From Verrucomicrobiales bacterium (GTDB lineage Bacteria; Verrucomicrobiota; Verrucomicrobiia; Limisphaerales; J093), in assembly GCA_024233215.1 (NCBI GenBank), contig JACKPW010000002.1, forward strand, positions 372,001 to 436,000: 64,000 bases of DNA. Reading direction: 5' to 3'. The notes beneath the pieces are model-generated. The model made no database searches. It saw only the letters and a program-made list of their open reading frames with translations, and had not been told where the DNA came from. Below, piece by piece: positions 26,588-35,171 of this stretch (positions are counted from its first letter, which is position 1; every line of letters starts with the position of its first letter). The position numbers and the translations under genes were made by a program.

Positions 26588-28864
26588 ATGAAGAAGACCT
26601 GGTTGTGTCTTCTGCTGGCGGTTCTCCCGCCCAATGCCCGGGCTGCCGAGGCGCAGATGGAGTTGAGCCCCGAGAACGGCGTTCCCGTCCTGCGCCTCCG
26701 TGGCAGTGCCAAAGCCGACTGGTGGATCGAGTCCACCACTGACCTCCTGTCTTGGAGCGTTCTTCCCGGCTCGGCACCCCTGCTGGCGGATCCCGACGAT
26801 CCGCCGTCGAGGGAACTCGATCCTTCGGGCGCTCCGGTGATGCTCCATCGTGCCCGTCAGACCGGGGGGCTTTACGATCTGGGAATCCTGCGCGCGGCCA
26901 CCCTGACCTTCACGCAGGCGAACTGGCCCACGCTCCTGGCGAACGGACGCAATACGGGGTCCAACACCCCGGCCCTGCTGGTGATGGACAACGGCGCCCG
27001 CATCGAGGGGGTCGGCGCGCGTTACAAGGGCAACACCTCCTACACCGGCATGGGCGGGGGACCGGGGGGAACCGCCGCGCCCACCAAGAAGTCGATCAAC
27101 CTCGAACTCGACTTCACCGATCCCGACGCGCGGTTGATGGGGTATCGGACGCTGAATCTGAACAACGCCTACGGTGACGAGACCATCCTGCGCGAACCGA
27201 TCTACTTCAGCGTGATGAACCGGTACACCGTCTGTCCGAAGGGCAACCTGCTGCGCCTGTCTATCAACGACGTCGACTGGGGCGTTTACTCCTTTGCGCA
27301 GCAGGAGAACAAGGACCTGATCGACGAGTGGTTTCCCAGCAACGACGGCGACCGATGGAGTGCGCCCAACATGCCGGGCGGCACGGGAGGCGGGGGTGGT
27401 CCGGGCGGCGGCGGCGGTTTCAGCAGCGGCGTCTCGGCGTTGAGTTACCTGGGGGCGAGCGTGTCCAGCTACACCTCCAACTATGAGCTGAACACAACGG
27501 ACAATTCCACCAACGCCTGGGAGCGGTTGGTCAATGCCTGCCAGGTGCTGAACCAAACCCCTGCGGCGTCGCTGCGGGACGCGGTGGAGGACGTGCTGGC
27601 GGTGGATCGCTGGCTCTGGTTCCTGGCGATTGAGAACATCTTTGCCGACGACGACAGCTATTGGAACAAGGGGGCGGACTATGGCTTCTACTACGAGCCC
27701 GAAAGCGGCCGGATCCACCCGGTCGAGCACGACGGCAACGAGGCCTTTGTGGCGGGGGACGTCTCGCTTTCGCCGGTGCAGGGGGCGGGCGATTCCAACC
27801 GGCCCGTGCTCTACCGGTTGCTGGGTGTTCCGGAGCTTCGCCAGCGGTACCTCGCTCACATGCGCACGGTGCTCGACGAGATCTTCAATCCCACCGCGCT
27901 GACCCCGCTCATCGATGAACTCTCGACGCTTTCGTATGATGCCATTACCGCGGACACGAAGAAGGGCTACACCATGACCGCCTATGCCAGCGATCTGACG
28001 ACCCTGAAGCGGTTTGTGACGAACCGTTTTGCCTACCTGTCCAGCCACGCCGAGCTGCGGCCCGTCGCGCCGGTCATCGCTTCGGTGAACGGACCGTCAC
28101 CGGTTCCGGTGGCCGGGGAATCGGGCTGGATCACCGCCGCTGTGGAAAGCGGGGACACCGCCGGCGTGGGGTCGGTCTGGCTGTATCACCGCGGTCATTC
28201 CTATGGGCGTTTCACCTGTGTGCAGATGTTCGATGATGGCGCGCACGGTGACGGGGTCGCGGGCGACGGCGTGTTCGGGGCCGCGTGCAGTCCGTATCCG
28301 GCCTGGACCAAGGTGCGCTATTACATCGAGGCGCGCGGGGCCAACACGAGCCAGGCCGCGCGGTTCTCGCCCGCCCGGGCGGAGGAGGACACCTACAACT
28401 TCCGCGTGGGCCTGGCGACCGCTCCGGACACCGCCGTTGTGATCAACGAGTTCCTGGCGTCGAACGACCACGCCGCCACCGATCCCCAAGGGGAATACGA
28501 CGACTACCTTGAGCTGTTCAACCTGACTGATGAAACGGTGGACCTGGGGGGATACTACCTCTCCGACAATCCGGACAACCCGCTCAAATGGCAGTTCCCC
28601 GAAGGCACGAGCATTCCGGCGAACGGTTTCCTCATCGTCTGGGCCGACGAGGACGGGGAGGATTCACCGGGGCTGCACGCGAACTTCAAGTTGTCCGCCG
28701 CCGGCGAGGAGATCTTCCTGCTCGACACTGACGCACGCCTCAATGCGGTGCTGGACCACATCGTGTTTGGCGCCCAGGAAACGGATCGGAGCTACGGCCG
28801 AACCGCGGCGGACCCGGACGTTTGGGGGATCATGGAACCGACTCCCGGTTTGCCGAACGAATGA
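26588..28864 (+). CDS. Secreted CotH-like kinase with C-terminal lamin-tail domain
   Basis: A 758-residue exported protein. The start is the ATG at 26588, which gives the signal peptide MKKTWLCLLLAVLPPNARAAEA; the frame is open further upstream but without a signal. The CotH domain (about 110-480) shows ARYKGNTSYTG, LNLNNAYGDET, IENIFADDDSYW and HDGNEAF, matching the preceding CotH protein; the usual Asp of the 'LDN' motif is Glu here (AIEN). A beta-sandwich domain follows, then a lamin-tail domain from about residue 617 (VVINEFLASNDHA ... EYDDYLELFN). It lies 150 bp after the other CotH gene on the same strand and probably shares its role. Confidence 0.87.
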   Translation: MKKTWLCLLLAVLPPNARAAEAQMELSPENGVPVLRLRGSAKADWWIESTTDLLSWSVLPGSAPLLADPDDPPSRELDPSGAPVMLHRARQTGGLYDLGILRAATLTFTQANWPTLLANGRNTGSNTPALLVMDNGARIEGVGARYKGNTSYTGMGGGPGGTAAPTKKSINLELDFTDPDARLMGYRTLNLNNAYGDETILREPIYFSVMNRYTVCPKGNLLRLSINDVDWGVYSFAQQENKDLIDEWFPSNDGDRWSAPNMPGGTGGGGGPGGGGGFSSGVSALSYLGASVSSYTSNYELNTTDNSTNAWERLVNACQVLNQTPAASLRDAVEDVLAVDRWLWFLAIENIFADDDSYWNKGADYGFYYEPESGRIHPVEHDGNEAFVAGDVSLSPVQGAGDSNRPVLYRLLGVPELRQRYLAHMRTVLDEIFNPTALTPLIDELSTLSYDAITADTKKGYTMTAYASDLTTLKRFVTNRFAYLSSHAELRPVAPVIASVNGPSPVPVAGESGWITAAVESGDTAGVGSVWLYHRGHSYGRFTCVQMFDDGAHGDGVAGDGVFGAACSPYPAWTKVRYYIEARGANTSQAARFSPARAEEDTYNFRVGLATAPDTAVVINEFLASNDHAATDPQGEYDDYLELFNLTDETVDLGGYYLSDNPDNPLKWQFPEGTSIPANGFLIVWADEDGEDSPGLHANFKLSAAGEEIFLLDTDARLNAVLDHIVFGAQETDRSYGRTAADPDVWGIMEPTPGLPNE

Positions 28865-28870
28865 CCCTGG

Positions 28871-28944
28871 GAACCGCAGATGGACTCGGATGAACGCGGG
28901 TGAGCCCTTTGGGATCTGTGTGTATCTGTGTCCACCTGTGGTTC
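28871..28944. repeat. Intergenic element B with inverted ends
   Basis: A 74-bp segment beginning GAACCGCAGATGGACTCGGA and ending TGTCCACCTGTGGTTC; the ends are imperfect inverted copies of each other. It starts six bases after the CotH stop codon and lies between two convergent genes. It resembles the other inverted-repeat elements in this window in layout, but with CAGATG/CATCTG-type rather than CACGAA-type units. Confidence 0.55.
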
Positions 28945-28979
28945 AACTGCTCGTTCTGGGATGACGAGACCCCCCGGGA

Positions 28980-31900
28980 TCACGGCACATACAGACGATA
29001 GAACGCCCGGGGCTGCGACGGTTGGACCTCATGCGGGTTGGTCCAGTTGGTAACCTCGGTCCACGGCCCTTCGGGATCGGGAGCGGATTGCAGCCAGCCG
29101 CAATCCGACCACAGGATCCAGAGGCGCTGCCCGGATCGGATGACCGACAGGACCGGTTCCGGAGCCGCCCCCCAGCGCGACAACGCCACTTCGTCCATGG
29201 ATCCGAGGAAGGGCATGTAACCGCCCCAGCCGCTGAGCCGCTTCCCGATGCCCAAGGGCTGGGAGTTCGGGCCGGGAACCAGGTCGGACGGCACCTCCTG
29301 TTCCAACGCATCGTCCACGAAGAGGCGGAGCCTGGTCCCGTCGCATTCGGCGGCGACCGTGTGCCAGAGATCGTCCCGCAGATCCGTGGTGCCGATGATG
29401 CCGGCCTGCAGGCTGCCCGCGTAGACGCTGAAGCGCAGCTTCCCCTGGTTCAGATACAGCGTCCAGCCGTTGGCCGCATCCCCGCCCAGGTGCTCATACT
29501 TGTCCACGATCGCGAGGTAGGCATCCGTTCCCCGCGCCTTGATCCGGGCAGATACCCGGAAGGGCACCCCGGGTTCGAGGGATGGCGAGTGTGGAACGGA
29601 CACGGCGTCCCCGTTGACAAACTGGCCGCCCCCCCCGAACGCGAGCGCCGTGCCGGCGAAGCCCTCCGCCCAGGTCGCCCCCTCCAGAACCCCGTCGTTC
29701 GCGTTGGTCGTGGCATCGAAGGTCACGGTCCCCGATCCTTCGTCGAACGGGAGGAACAGCGCCGGCTGCCATTCGGGCAGGGTCGCCTGCATCACGGTCA
29801 GGGGGGTGGAACTCGTCAACCCGTCCGAGCCGGCTGCGTTGGACACGGTCAGGCTGACCAGATAGCGTCCCGCCTCTGCATAGGTGTGTGCCGGATGCTG
29901 GGTTGCACTCGTGGAACCGTCCCCGAAATCCCACAGCCATGCCGTTGGCGAGAAACCCGACAAGTCGGTGAAGTTCACCGTCAAGGGGGTGCATCCCAGA
30001 ATGGCATCCGGGCTGAAGTCCGCCACCGGTGGGAGCGCCCGCACGGTGATGAGGTTGGTCCGGACGAGCGTGTCCTGCCCGTCGTCGTTCGAGACCTGGA
30101 GACGGACCGTGTAGGTCCCGGGCTGGTCATAGCGGTGCCACGGGTTCTCCAGCGCGCTGGCACCCGAATCCCCGAAATTCCAAAGCCACGTGTCGGGATT
30201 GAACCGGGACTGGTTGGTGAACCCCACTGTGAGCGGTACATCCCCGAACAGCGGCCCCGCGCTGAAGTCGGCCTGTGGGTTGGCGGCGACCGTGATGAGG
30301 TTGGTCTTCACAACCTGCGCCGGGCCGTGGGCGGTCCGGGCCGTCAGTCCGACCGTAAAGGTACCCGGCGTCTCATACGCGTGTATCGGGTGCTGTTCCA
30401 TGCTGGTGTGTTCGTCGCCGAAGTCCCACCGCCAGAAAACCAACGCCGGGGATGGGTTCACGGTCAGGTTGGTGAACGTCACGGTCAACGGCCTCCCCCC
30501 CGCTGTGGGTGACGCCGCAAAATCCACCGTCGGGACGAGTGTCTGATCGGCGGTCGCCTTGAGCGCATACAGGCCATTGTCATTGGCCCCGATCAGGATC
30601 TCCAGGTCGGGATCATGATCGATGTCCACCAACGCCGGGGACGAATGCAGCGGCATGGCGGACAGGGGAATACTCCAGAGCAAGGTGCCACCGCGGCCAA
30701 AGTCCACGGCGTACAACACCCCGTCGGTCGCCCCGAAGATGACCTCCGGCTGGCTTGGGGGCACGAGGGAGACGGTATCGATGTCGGCGATCACCGGAGT
30801 GGAGAGAATGGCGGCGCCCGAAGCGATGGTGTAGCTGAGGGCCGGGACGCCGTTCGTTCCGTTGAGGACGTAAACCGTGCCGTTGTTGCAGCCGAACACC
30901 ACCTGGGACCGCTCCGCTTCGCCCACCAACCCGATGGCGGGAGAGGAACGGATCATGGCGACGGGCGATACCGCATACTGCCAGACCTGCGTCAGCAAGC
31001 CTCCGGGGGTGTAGTTCAGGCAACGACACACGCCGTCGTCCGCGCCGAAGACAATTTCCGCGCCCGGCGCCAGCGGGACGAGGTCGGCGACCGCCGGGGT
31101 GGTGTGAATCGGTGCGCCACCCGGAACCGGAAACGCGGCGATGCTCGTGCCGCCCGCATTGAGGACGTAGAGCGTGCCGTCCTTGCCCCCCACCACGATC
31201 TCCCGGCCCACGTGATTGGTGTCCAGTTCCGCCACTGCGGGAGCGGAGGGGAACATGAGGTTGGCGGGGAAGGGACCGCCATAGGAGAAGGGCCACGAAC
31301 CCGGTTCCCCCGTGCCGTCGCCGGCAATCAGGTGCACGCTGCCGTCATCGGCCGTGACCACCACCTCCCGGCCCGGCGACTGCAGATCCACGTCGGCAAT
31401 GAGGGGCATGGAGTATTCGAACGAGTTCCCGCCAACGGGAGGAAAGAGGCTCGTGCCATTGCGGTTGAAGGCCTGCATTCCCGATTGCGAACCGACGACG
31501 ATGTCCGGCTGTCCATCGCCATTCACGTCGCCAATCGCGGGGGTGGCGGCACTGGCTCCGACATTGGCGGACCAGATCAGCGAGCCCAGGCTGTCCAGGA
31601 CCTGGAGCGTGCCGAGCCGGGAGACGAAGACGACTTCCAGGCCGTCGGTCCAGATCCCGTCCAGGTTGGCGGCCACCGGCGATCCCTCGATCGCGCTGTC
31701 CGCGAAGTACGGCCAGGCGCCCGGGGCTGTGCCGTAGGGCAGTTGACCGTACAGCCGCTCCGGATAGGGCGACTGATTCGCGTGACGGAGCGGGTCCCGC
31801 TTGAACACCGGCCAGTCCTTGGGCAGAAGAACCTCCAGTTCGACAATCTTCGGTTCGGACCACACCAGGTCGCTTCCCTGCACGCGCAGGCTGATCTCGT

Positions 31901-34838
31901 GATGGCCCAGGGGGAGACTGCTGGTGGTGAAGGTGCGGCCGGTGGCAAGCAGGCCGGTCAACGGCGACGTCCATTCGTAACCGATGATGAAGTCGCCCGC
32001 GTCCCCGTCACTGCCCTCGGCGGTGAAGGTGATGACCTCGCCCGCAATCGCCGGGGTGGGATCGATGATCGCCTGGGCCTTGGGCCGTTCCTTGATCCAC
32101 ACGCTCACGTTGGTGGTGACGCTGGCGCAGCCCGTGGAGTCAAAGACCGTCACTGCCACCTGCCGCGTGCCGGATTCATGAAAGACATGCCAGGTCCGGC
32201 CGTCGAACAGTCCGTCCCGCGCCCCCTCCGCATCGTCCTCCTCGTAAGGATGCGTGTCATCGAACTCGAACCGGTATTTCGTGTTCGTCAAGGTGAGCGG
32301 CGGAAACCGGCCGCCCCCGGTCGGTTGCTCCGGGCTGTAGGAACCGCTGGCATCGATTTCGACCGCGTCCTCGTTCGCCAGTGCAAAGGCGCCGGGCGGG
32401 AGATAGGAGTTCGTGGGGTACGAGAGCGCCACGCTGACGAGGGGGCGCCGGATGTAGCGGCCCGAAAACACCGTGGTGCCGTTCGCGGCCAGTGTGTTCG
32501 TGGCTCTTCGAGGATCCGGCAGGCCGTAGATCGTCGGGTCCGGGTTTTCGAAGGCGATGGCGTGCCGGCCCGCCCAGGCGCCGGACGTGCTCCAGGTCGT
32601 CCCGGTGAAGGCATGTTCATCCCCGGTTGCCGTGCCGTGGCCGGAAAGGGTGCCGAGGCCCGGGATGTTGCAGTTCACCTGGATCGTACCGGTTTGGTGG
32701 GCGTACTGGCCGACGAACTCGACCGTGCCCCGATGCGGCAGGACCCGGGTTTGTTGCGGCGGTGTCACGTAACCGGCCACATCCGCGAACGTCACCGTGA
32801 AGGAGCCCGGGTTGACGCCGGCCTGCCAGAACCCGGTTCCTCCGGTCGCCGTGGTTGTGTTGGTGGCCCCCGTGATCGTGAAGCCGACGTTTGGCAACCG
32901 CGTGTTCCGACCCTGATCCACGGTCATCACGGTCAGCGAGTCCGCCGGAGCCCAGTAGGGCGAGATGTCCACCGTGCGACTCGTCGCGGCCGAATGCCCT
33001 ACCGGCGACGTGTAGCGCACCGAGTATAGATCCGTGGCCTCCACCCTGACCTGACAATGCACCGGGTTGGAATAGAGGTGCGACACCGTCAGGCTGGACG
33101 AGCCCGGATCACACCACATCCAATCCGTCCAGGTGGGGGGATACTGGTCGCCCCAGTCGAAGCGGAAAGCGACCGGGTCCCTCTCCGCGTCGGAACTGGT
33201 CGCCGTGATGGAGATGCCCTTCATCGTGTCGCCGAACGGGTCGCCGGTGACGGTGGGCTTCGACGGCAGCGTGTTGCGCGTCACAGTGAGGACCTTCTCG
33301 GTGGAAGCCGCGGAGATGCCATCCTCATCCGCCGCCATGACCCGGATGCGGTATTGGTCCTCGCCCAGCGTGACGAAGGTGTTCGTGTTTACTCCCGCGA
33401 TGGCCGGTGGCAGCAGGTCCGGATCGGTGAGGACCGGTGTGATGGACAACTGGGAGGACCCGCTCCAGCCGTTGGTGAACGACGCGGAGGTGTTCGTCAG
33501 GACGAGCCACGCGGAACTGCCGGGGGGCAGGATTTCATACCGGTAGTAGTAGGGGCTGTCACCGTCGGCGTCGGTGGTGGTGGTGTTGAACGTGAAGGTG
33601 TGGTTGCGCTGCAATTCGAGGGGGTATCCGTAGTTCGGTTCCAGCGGTTGGTTGGGCGGCCGGCCCCGAACCTGGATCCGCTTGAAACGGTGGTTGTTGT
33701 TCTCGTCCAGTTCCGCCACCAGCCATTCCGGATCCACCGTGGCCAGCAGGTCATACGTGCCCTTCTTTTCGAAGCCTGAGTAGTGGACCTTCTCCTCCAC
33801 GGTCTCGTAGGCGGGGAGGATATGGAGGCAGCAGGGACCGCCGGAGCGCCCGGCCTGCTTGAGGCGAACGAAGGGGGAACCATCCGTCGGCAACAGAACG
33901 AGTTCGTAGGTCTCCAGCCCGGTGGCTGCGTTGCCGATGTTGCTGCGCTCGACATAAATGTCCACGGGGCCGTGGGTTCTCAGTTCGGCTTCGTTCTCCA
34001 CGACGATTCCGCTGACGACCAGGTCGGGCTGAAGGCCCTCCTGGGAGTTCAGTCCCAGGCGGATTTCCTCCACCTGGCCTCGCAGCAGCGTGCAGCCGAA
34101 CCCCGTGAGGAGCGCCGAGCACGTACCGTTCAGCCCCACCAGGAACTCGTGATTCCCGGCGGGAACGGTGAAATGGATCGTTTCCTCGACATAGGCGGCG
34201 TCCCCCCCCTTGCTGAGATTGTCAAGTTCCAGGAACAGCTCGGTGTAACCCAGGATTTCCTGGGCGATGTCACTGACAAATTCGATGAGTTCAATGGCGG
34301 TCTGGGGCAGGGTGATGGGACCTCCCAACCCCAGCCCCGCCAGGTCCACGATATCCTTGATCTTCTCGGTGACCGTTTCCACGGTGAAGGCCGCCTCAAT
34401 GTCCCGGTCGTGCCACCGTGCCGGCGCACCGTTCTTGTGCACCGCCCATCGCCAGGACGTGCCGGCCCAGGACGCGTAGCCGTAGGTGAACGCATCCCCG
34501 GTGAACGCCATCTTGACCGTGGCATAGACGTGGCAGGGCTCGGGAACATCGAACACGACCCGTTGCGCGGCCCAGGCGTTGGCGCCCCCGGCATAGGCCC
34601 CGGCAAGGATGGCCACACCGCCGCTGGACTTGTTGGCCCCGGCGTTGCTGAAGGCTGCGCCCCCTTCGATTTCTGAGGTCTTCGGCGTGGAGAAGGTGTA
34701 GTCGCCGGGATCGCTTGGGGCACCGGAGGGGCGATACACGCGCAACTCGGCAAAGCCAAGTGCCTGCACTGCGGCGAACAGGCAGGCCAGGAGGGTGACG
34801 GGGCGGGGCCAGTAAAGGTGGGTCCGGGTGTTGGGCAT
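28980..34838 (-). CDS. Giant secreted protein: CARDB, FG-GAP/VCBS, PKD and LamG domains
   Basis: A 1952-residue secreted protein, probably adhesive or carbohydrate-binding. The N-terminus (residues 1-30) is a signal peptide with a hydrophobic LLACLFAAVQALG core. The order is: unrecognised region to about 260; CARDB-like domain (about 270-395, PDLVVSGIVVENEAE); Ig-like and carboxypeptidase-regulatory-like segments (about 395-1000); FG-GAP/VCBS propeller (about 1030-1430, with GDVNGDGQPDIVVGS); three PKD domains (about 1431-1680, each with WDFGD or WNFGD cores); and a LamG domain (about 1706-1880). No catalytic domain was recognised. The gene is separated from CotH by a short repeat and has no close neighbour on its strand. 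Confidence 0.87.
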   Translation of the reverse strand: MPNTRTHLYWPRPVTLLACLFAAVQALGFAELRVYRPSGAPSDPGDYTFSTPKTSEIEGGAAFSNAGANKSSGGVAILAGAYAGGANAWAAQRVVFDVPEPCHVYATVKMAFTGDAFTYGYASWAGTSWRWAVHKNGAPARWHDRDIEAAFTVETVTEKIKDIVDLAGLGLGGPITLPQTAIELIEFVSDIAQEILGYTELFLELDNLSKGGDAAYVEETIHFTVPAGNHEFLVGLNGTCSALLTGFGCTLLRGQVEEIRLGLNSQEGLQPDLVVSGIVVENEAELRTHGPVDIYVERSNIGNAATGLETYELVLLPTDGSPFVRLKQAGRSGGPCCLHILPAYETVEEKVHYSGFEKKGTYDLLATVDPEWLVAELDENNNHRFKRIQVRGRPPNQPLEPNYGYPLELQRNHTFTFNTTTTDADGDSPYYYRYEILPPGSSAWLVLTNTSASFTNGWSGSSQLSITPVLTDPDLLPPAIAGVNTNTFVTLGEDQYRIRVMAADEDGISAASTEKVLTVTRNTLPSKPTVTGDPFGDTMKGISITATSSDAERDPVAFRFDWGDQYPPTWTDWMWCDPGSSSLTVSHLYSNPVHCQVRVEATDLYSVRYTSPVGHSAATSRTVDISPYWAPADSLTVMTVDQGRNTRLPNVGFTITGATNTTTATGGTGFWQAGVNPGSFTVTFADVAGYVTPPQQTRVLPHRGTVEFVGQYAHQTGTIQVNCNIPGLGTLSGHGTATGDEHAFTGTTWSTSGAWAGRHAIAFENPDPTIYGLPDPRRATNTLAANGTTVFSGRYIRRPLVSVALSYPTNSYLPPGAFALANEDAVEIDASGSYSPEQPTGGGRFPPLTLTNTKYRFEFDDTHPYEEDDAEGARDGLFDGRTWHVFHESGTRQVAVTVFDSTGCASVTTNVSVWIKERPKAQAIIDPTPAIAGEVITFTAEGSDGDAGDFIIGYEWTSPLTGLLATGRTFTTSSLPLGHHEISLRVQGSDLVWSEPKIVELEVLLPKDWPVFKRDPLRHANQSPYPERLYGQLPYGTAPGAWPYFADSAIEGSPVAANLDGIWTDGLEVVFVSRLGTLQVLDSLGSLIWSANVGASAATPAIGDVNGDGQPDIVVGSQSGMQAFNRNGTSLFPPVGGNSFEYSMPLIADVDLQSPGREVVVTADDGSVHLIAGDGTGEPGSWPFSYGGPFPANLMFPSAPAVAELDTNHVGREIVVGGKDGTLYVLNAGGTSIAAFPVPGGAPIHTTPAVADLVPLAPGAEIVFGADDGVCRCLNYTPGGLLTQVWQYAVSPVAMIRSSPAIGLVGEAERSQVVFGCNNGTVYVLNGTNGVPALSYTIASGAAILSTPVIADIDTVSLVPPSQPEVIFGATDGVLYAVDFGRGGTLLWSIPLSAMPLHSSPALVDIDHDPDLEILIGANDNGLYALKATADQTLVPTVDFAASPTAGGRPLTVTFTNLTVNPSPALVFWRWDFGDEHTSMEQHPIHAYETPGTFTVGLTARTAHGPAQVVKTNLITVAANPQADFSAGPLFGDVPLTVGFTNQSRFNPDTWLWNFGDSGASALENPWHRYDQPGTYTVRLQVSNDDGQDTLVRTNLITVRALPPVADFSPDAILGCTPLTVNFTDLSGFSPTAWLWDFGDGSTSATQHPAHTYAEAGRYLVSLTVSNAAGSDGLTSSTPLTVMQATLPEWQPALFLPFDEGSGTVTFDATTNANDGVLEGATWAEGFAGTALAFGGGGQFVNGDAVSVPHSPSLEPGVPFRVSARIKARGTDAYLAIVDKYEHLGGDAANGWTLYLNQGKLRFSVYAGSLQAGIIGTTDLRDDLWHTVAAECDGTRLRLFVDDALEQEVPSDLVPGPNSQPLGIGKRLSGWGGYMPFLGSMDEVALSRWGAAPEPVLSVIRSGQRLWILWSDCGWLQSAPDPEGPWTEVTNWTNPHEVQPSQPRAFYRLYVP

Positions 34839-35171
34839 GGCACAGGCCTTTGCTTCGGAGGTTCTTCCCCGAAGGGGCGCCGTGAGGCCGAACAGAACCG
34901 GGCCGCCTGCGATCTCGCACTCCGCTCAGCTTCCGGACTCCCGGTCGGAAACCGTGTGCCCTGGTTGGCGGAGGACCGCCCCTGGCTGCGTCAGTGGCAT
35001 TCCGCTGGCACGAAGCCCCTTCCACAACTCACTGGGCGACCCTCCGGCCGCGCGCCGGGTGCGTCAAGTGAAAAGGCGGCGGCAGTCGTTTCGTTTCGCT
35101 GCCGCACCAATGCCGGTTCCGGGACAGGATCAACAGAATGATCAGGATGCCGTAGTTCCCATCCGGTCCAT
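34839..35171. repeat. Intergenic region with a CAACAGAATGATCAGGATG repeat
   Basis: This 333-bp gap lies between two genes on the minus strand. At 35111-35145 GGTTCCGGGACAGGATCAAC is followed by AGAATGATCAGGATG. A related string (GGTTCCGGGACAGGATTTAC) occurs at 58328-58347. Both belong to a dispersed intergenic repeat. No gene or clear terminator was found. Confidence 0.45.

Noticed and set aside
30615..33029. An 804-codon plus-strand open frame
   Set aside because: It lies antisense to the PKD/FG-GAP protein and has no recognisable domain.
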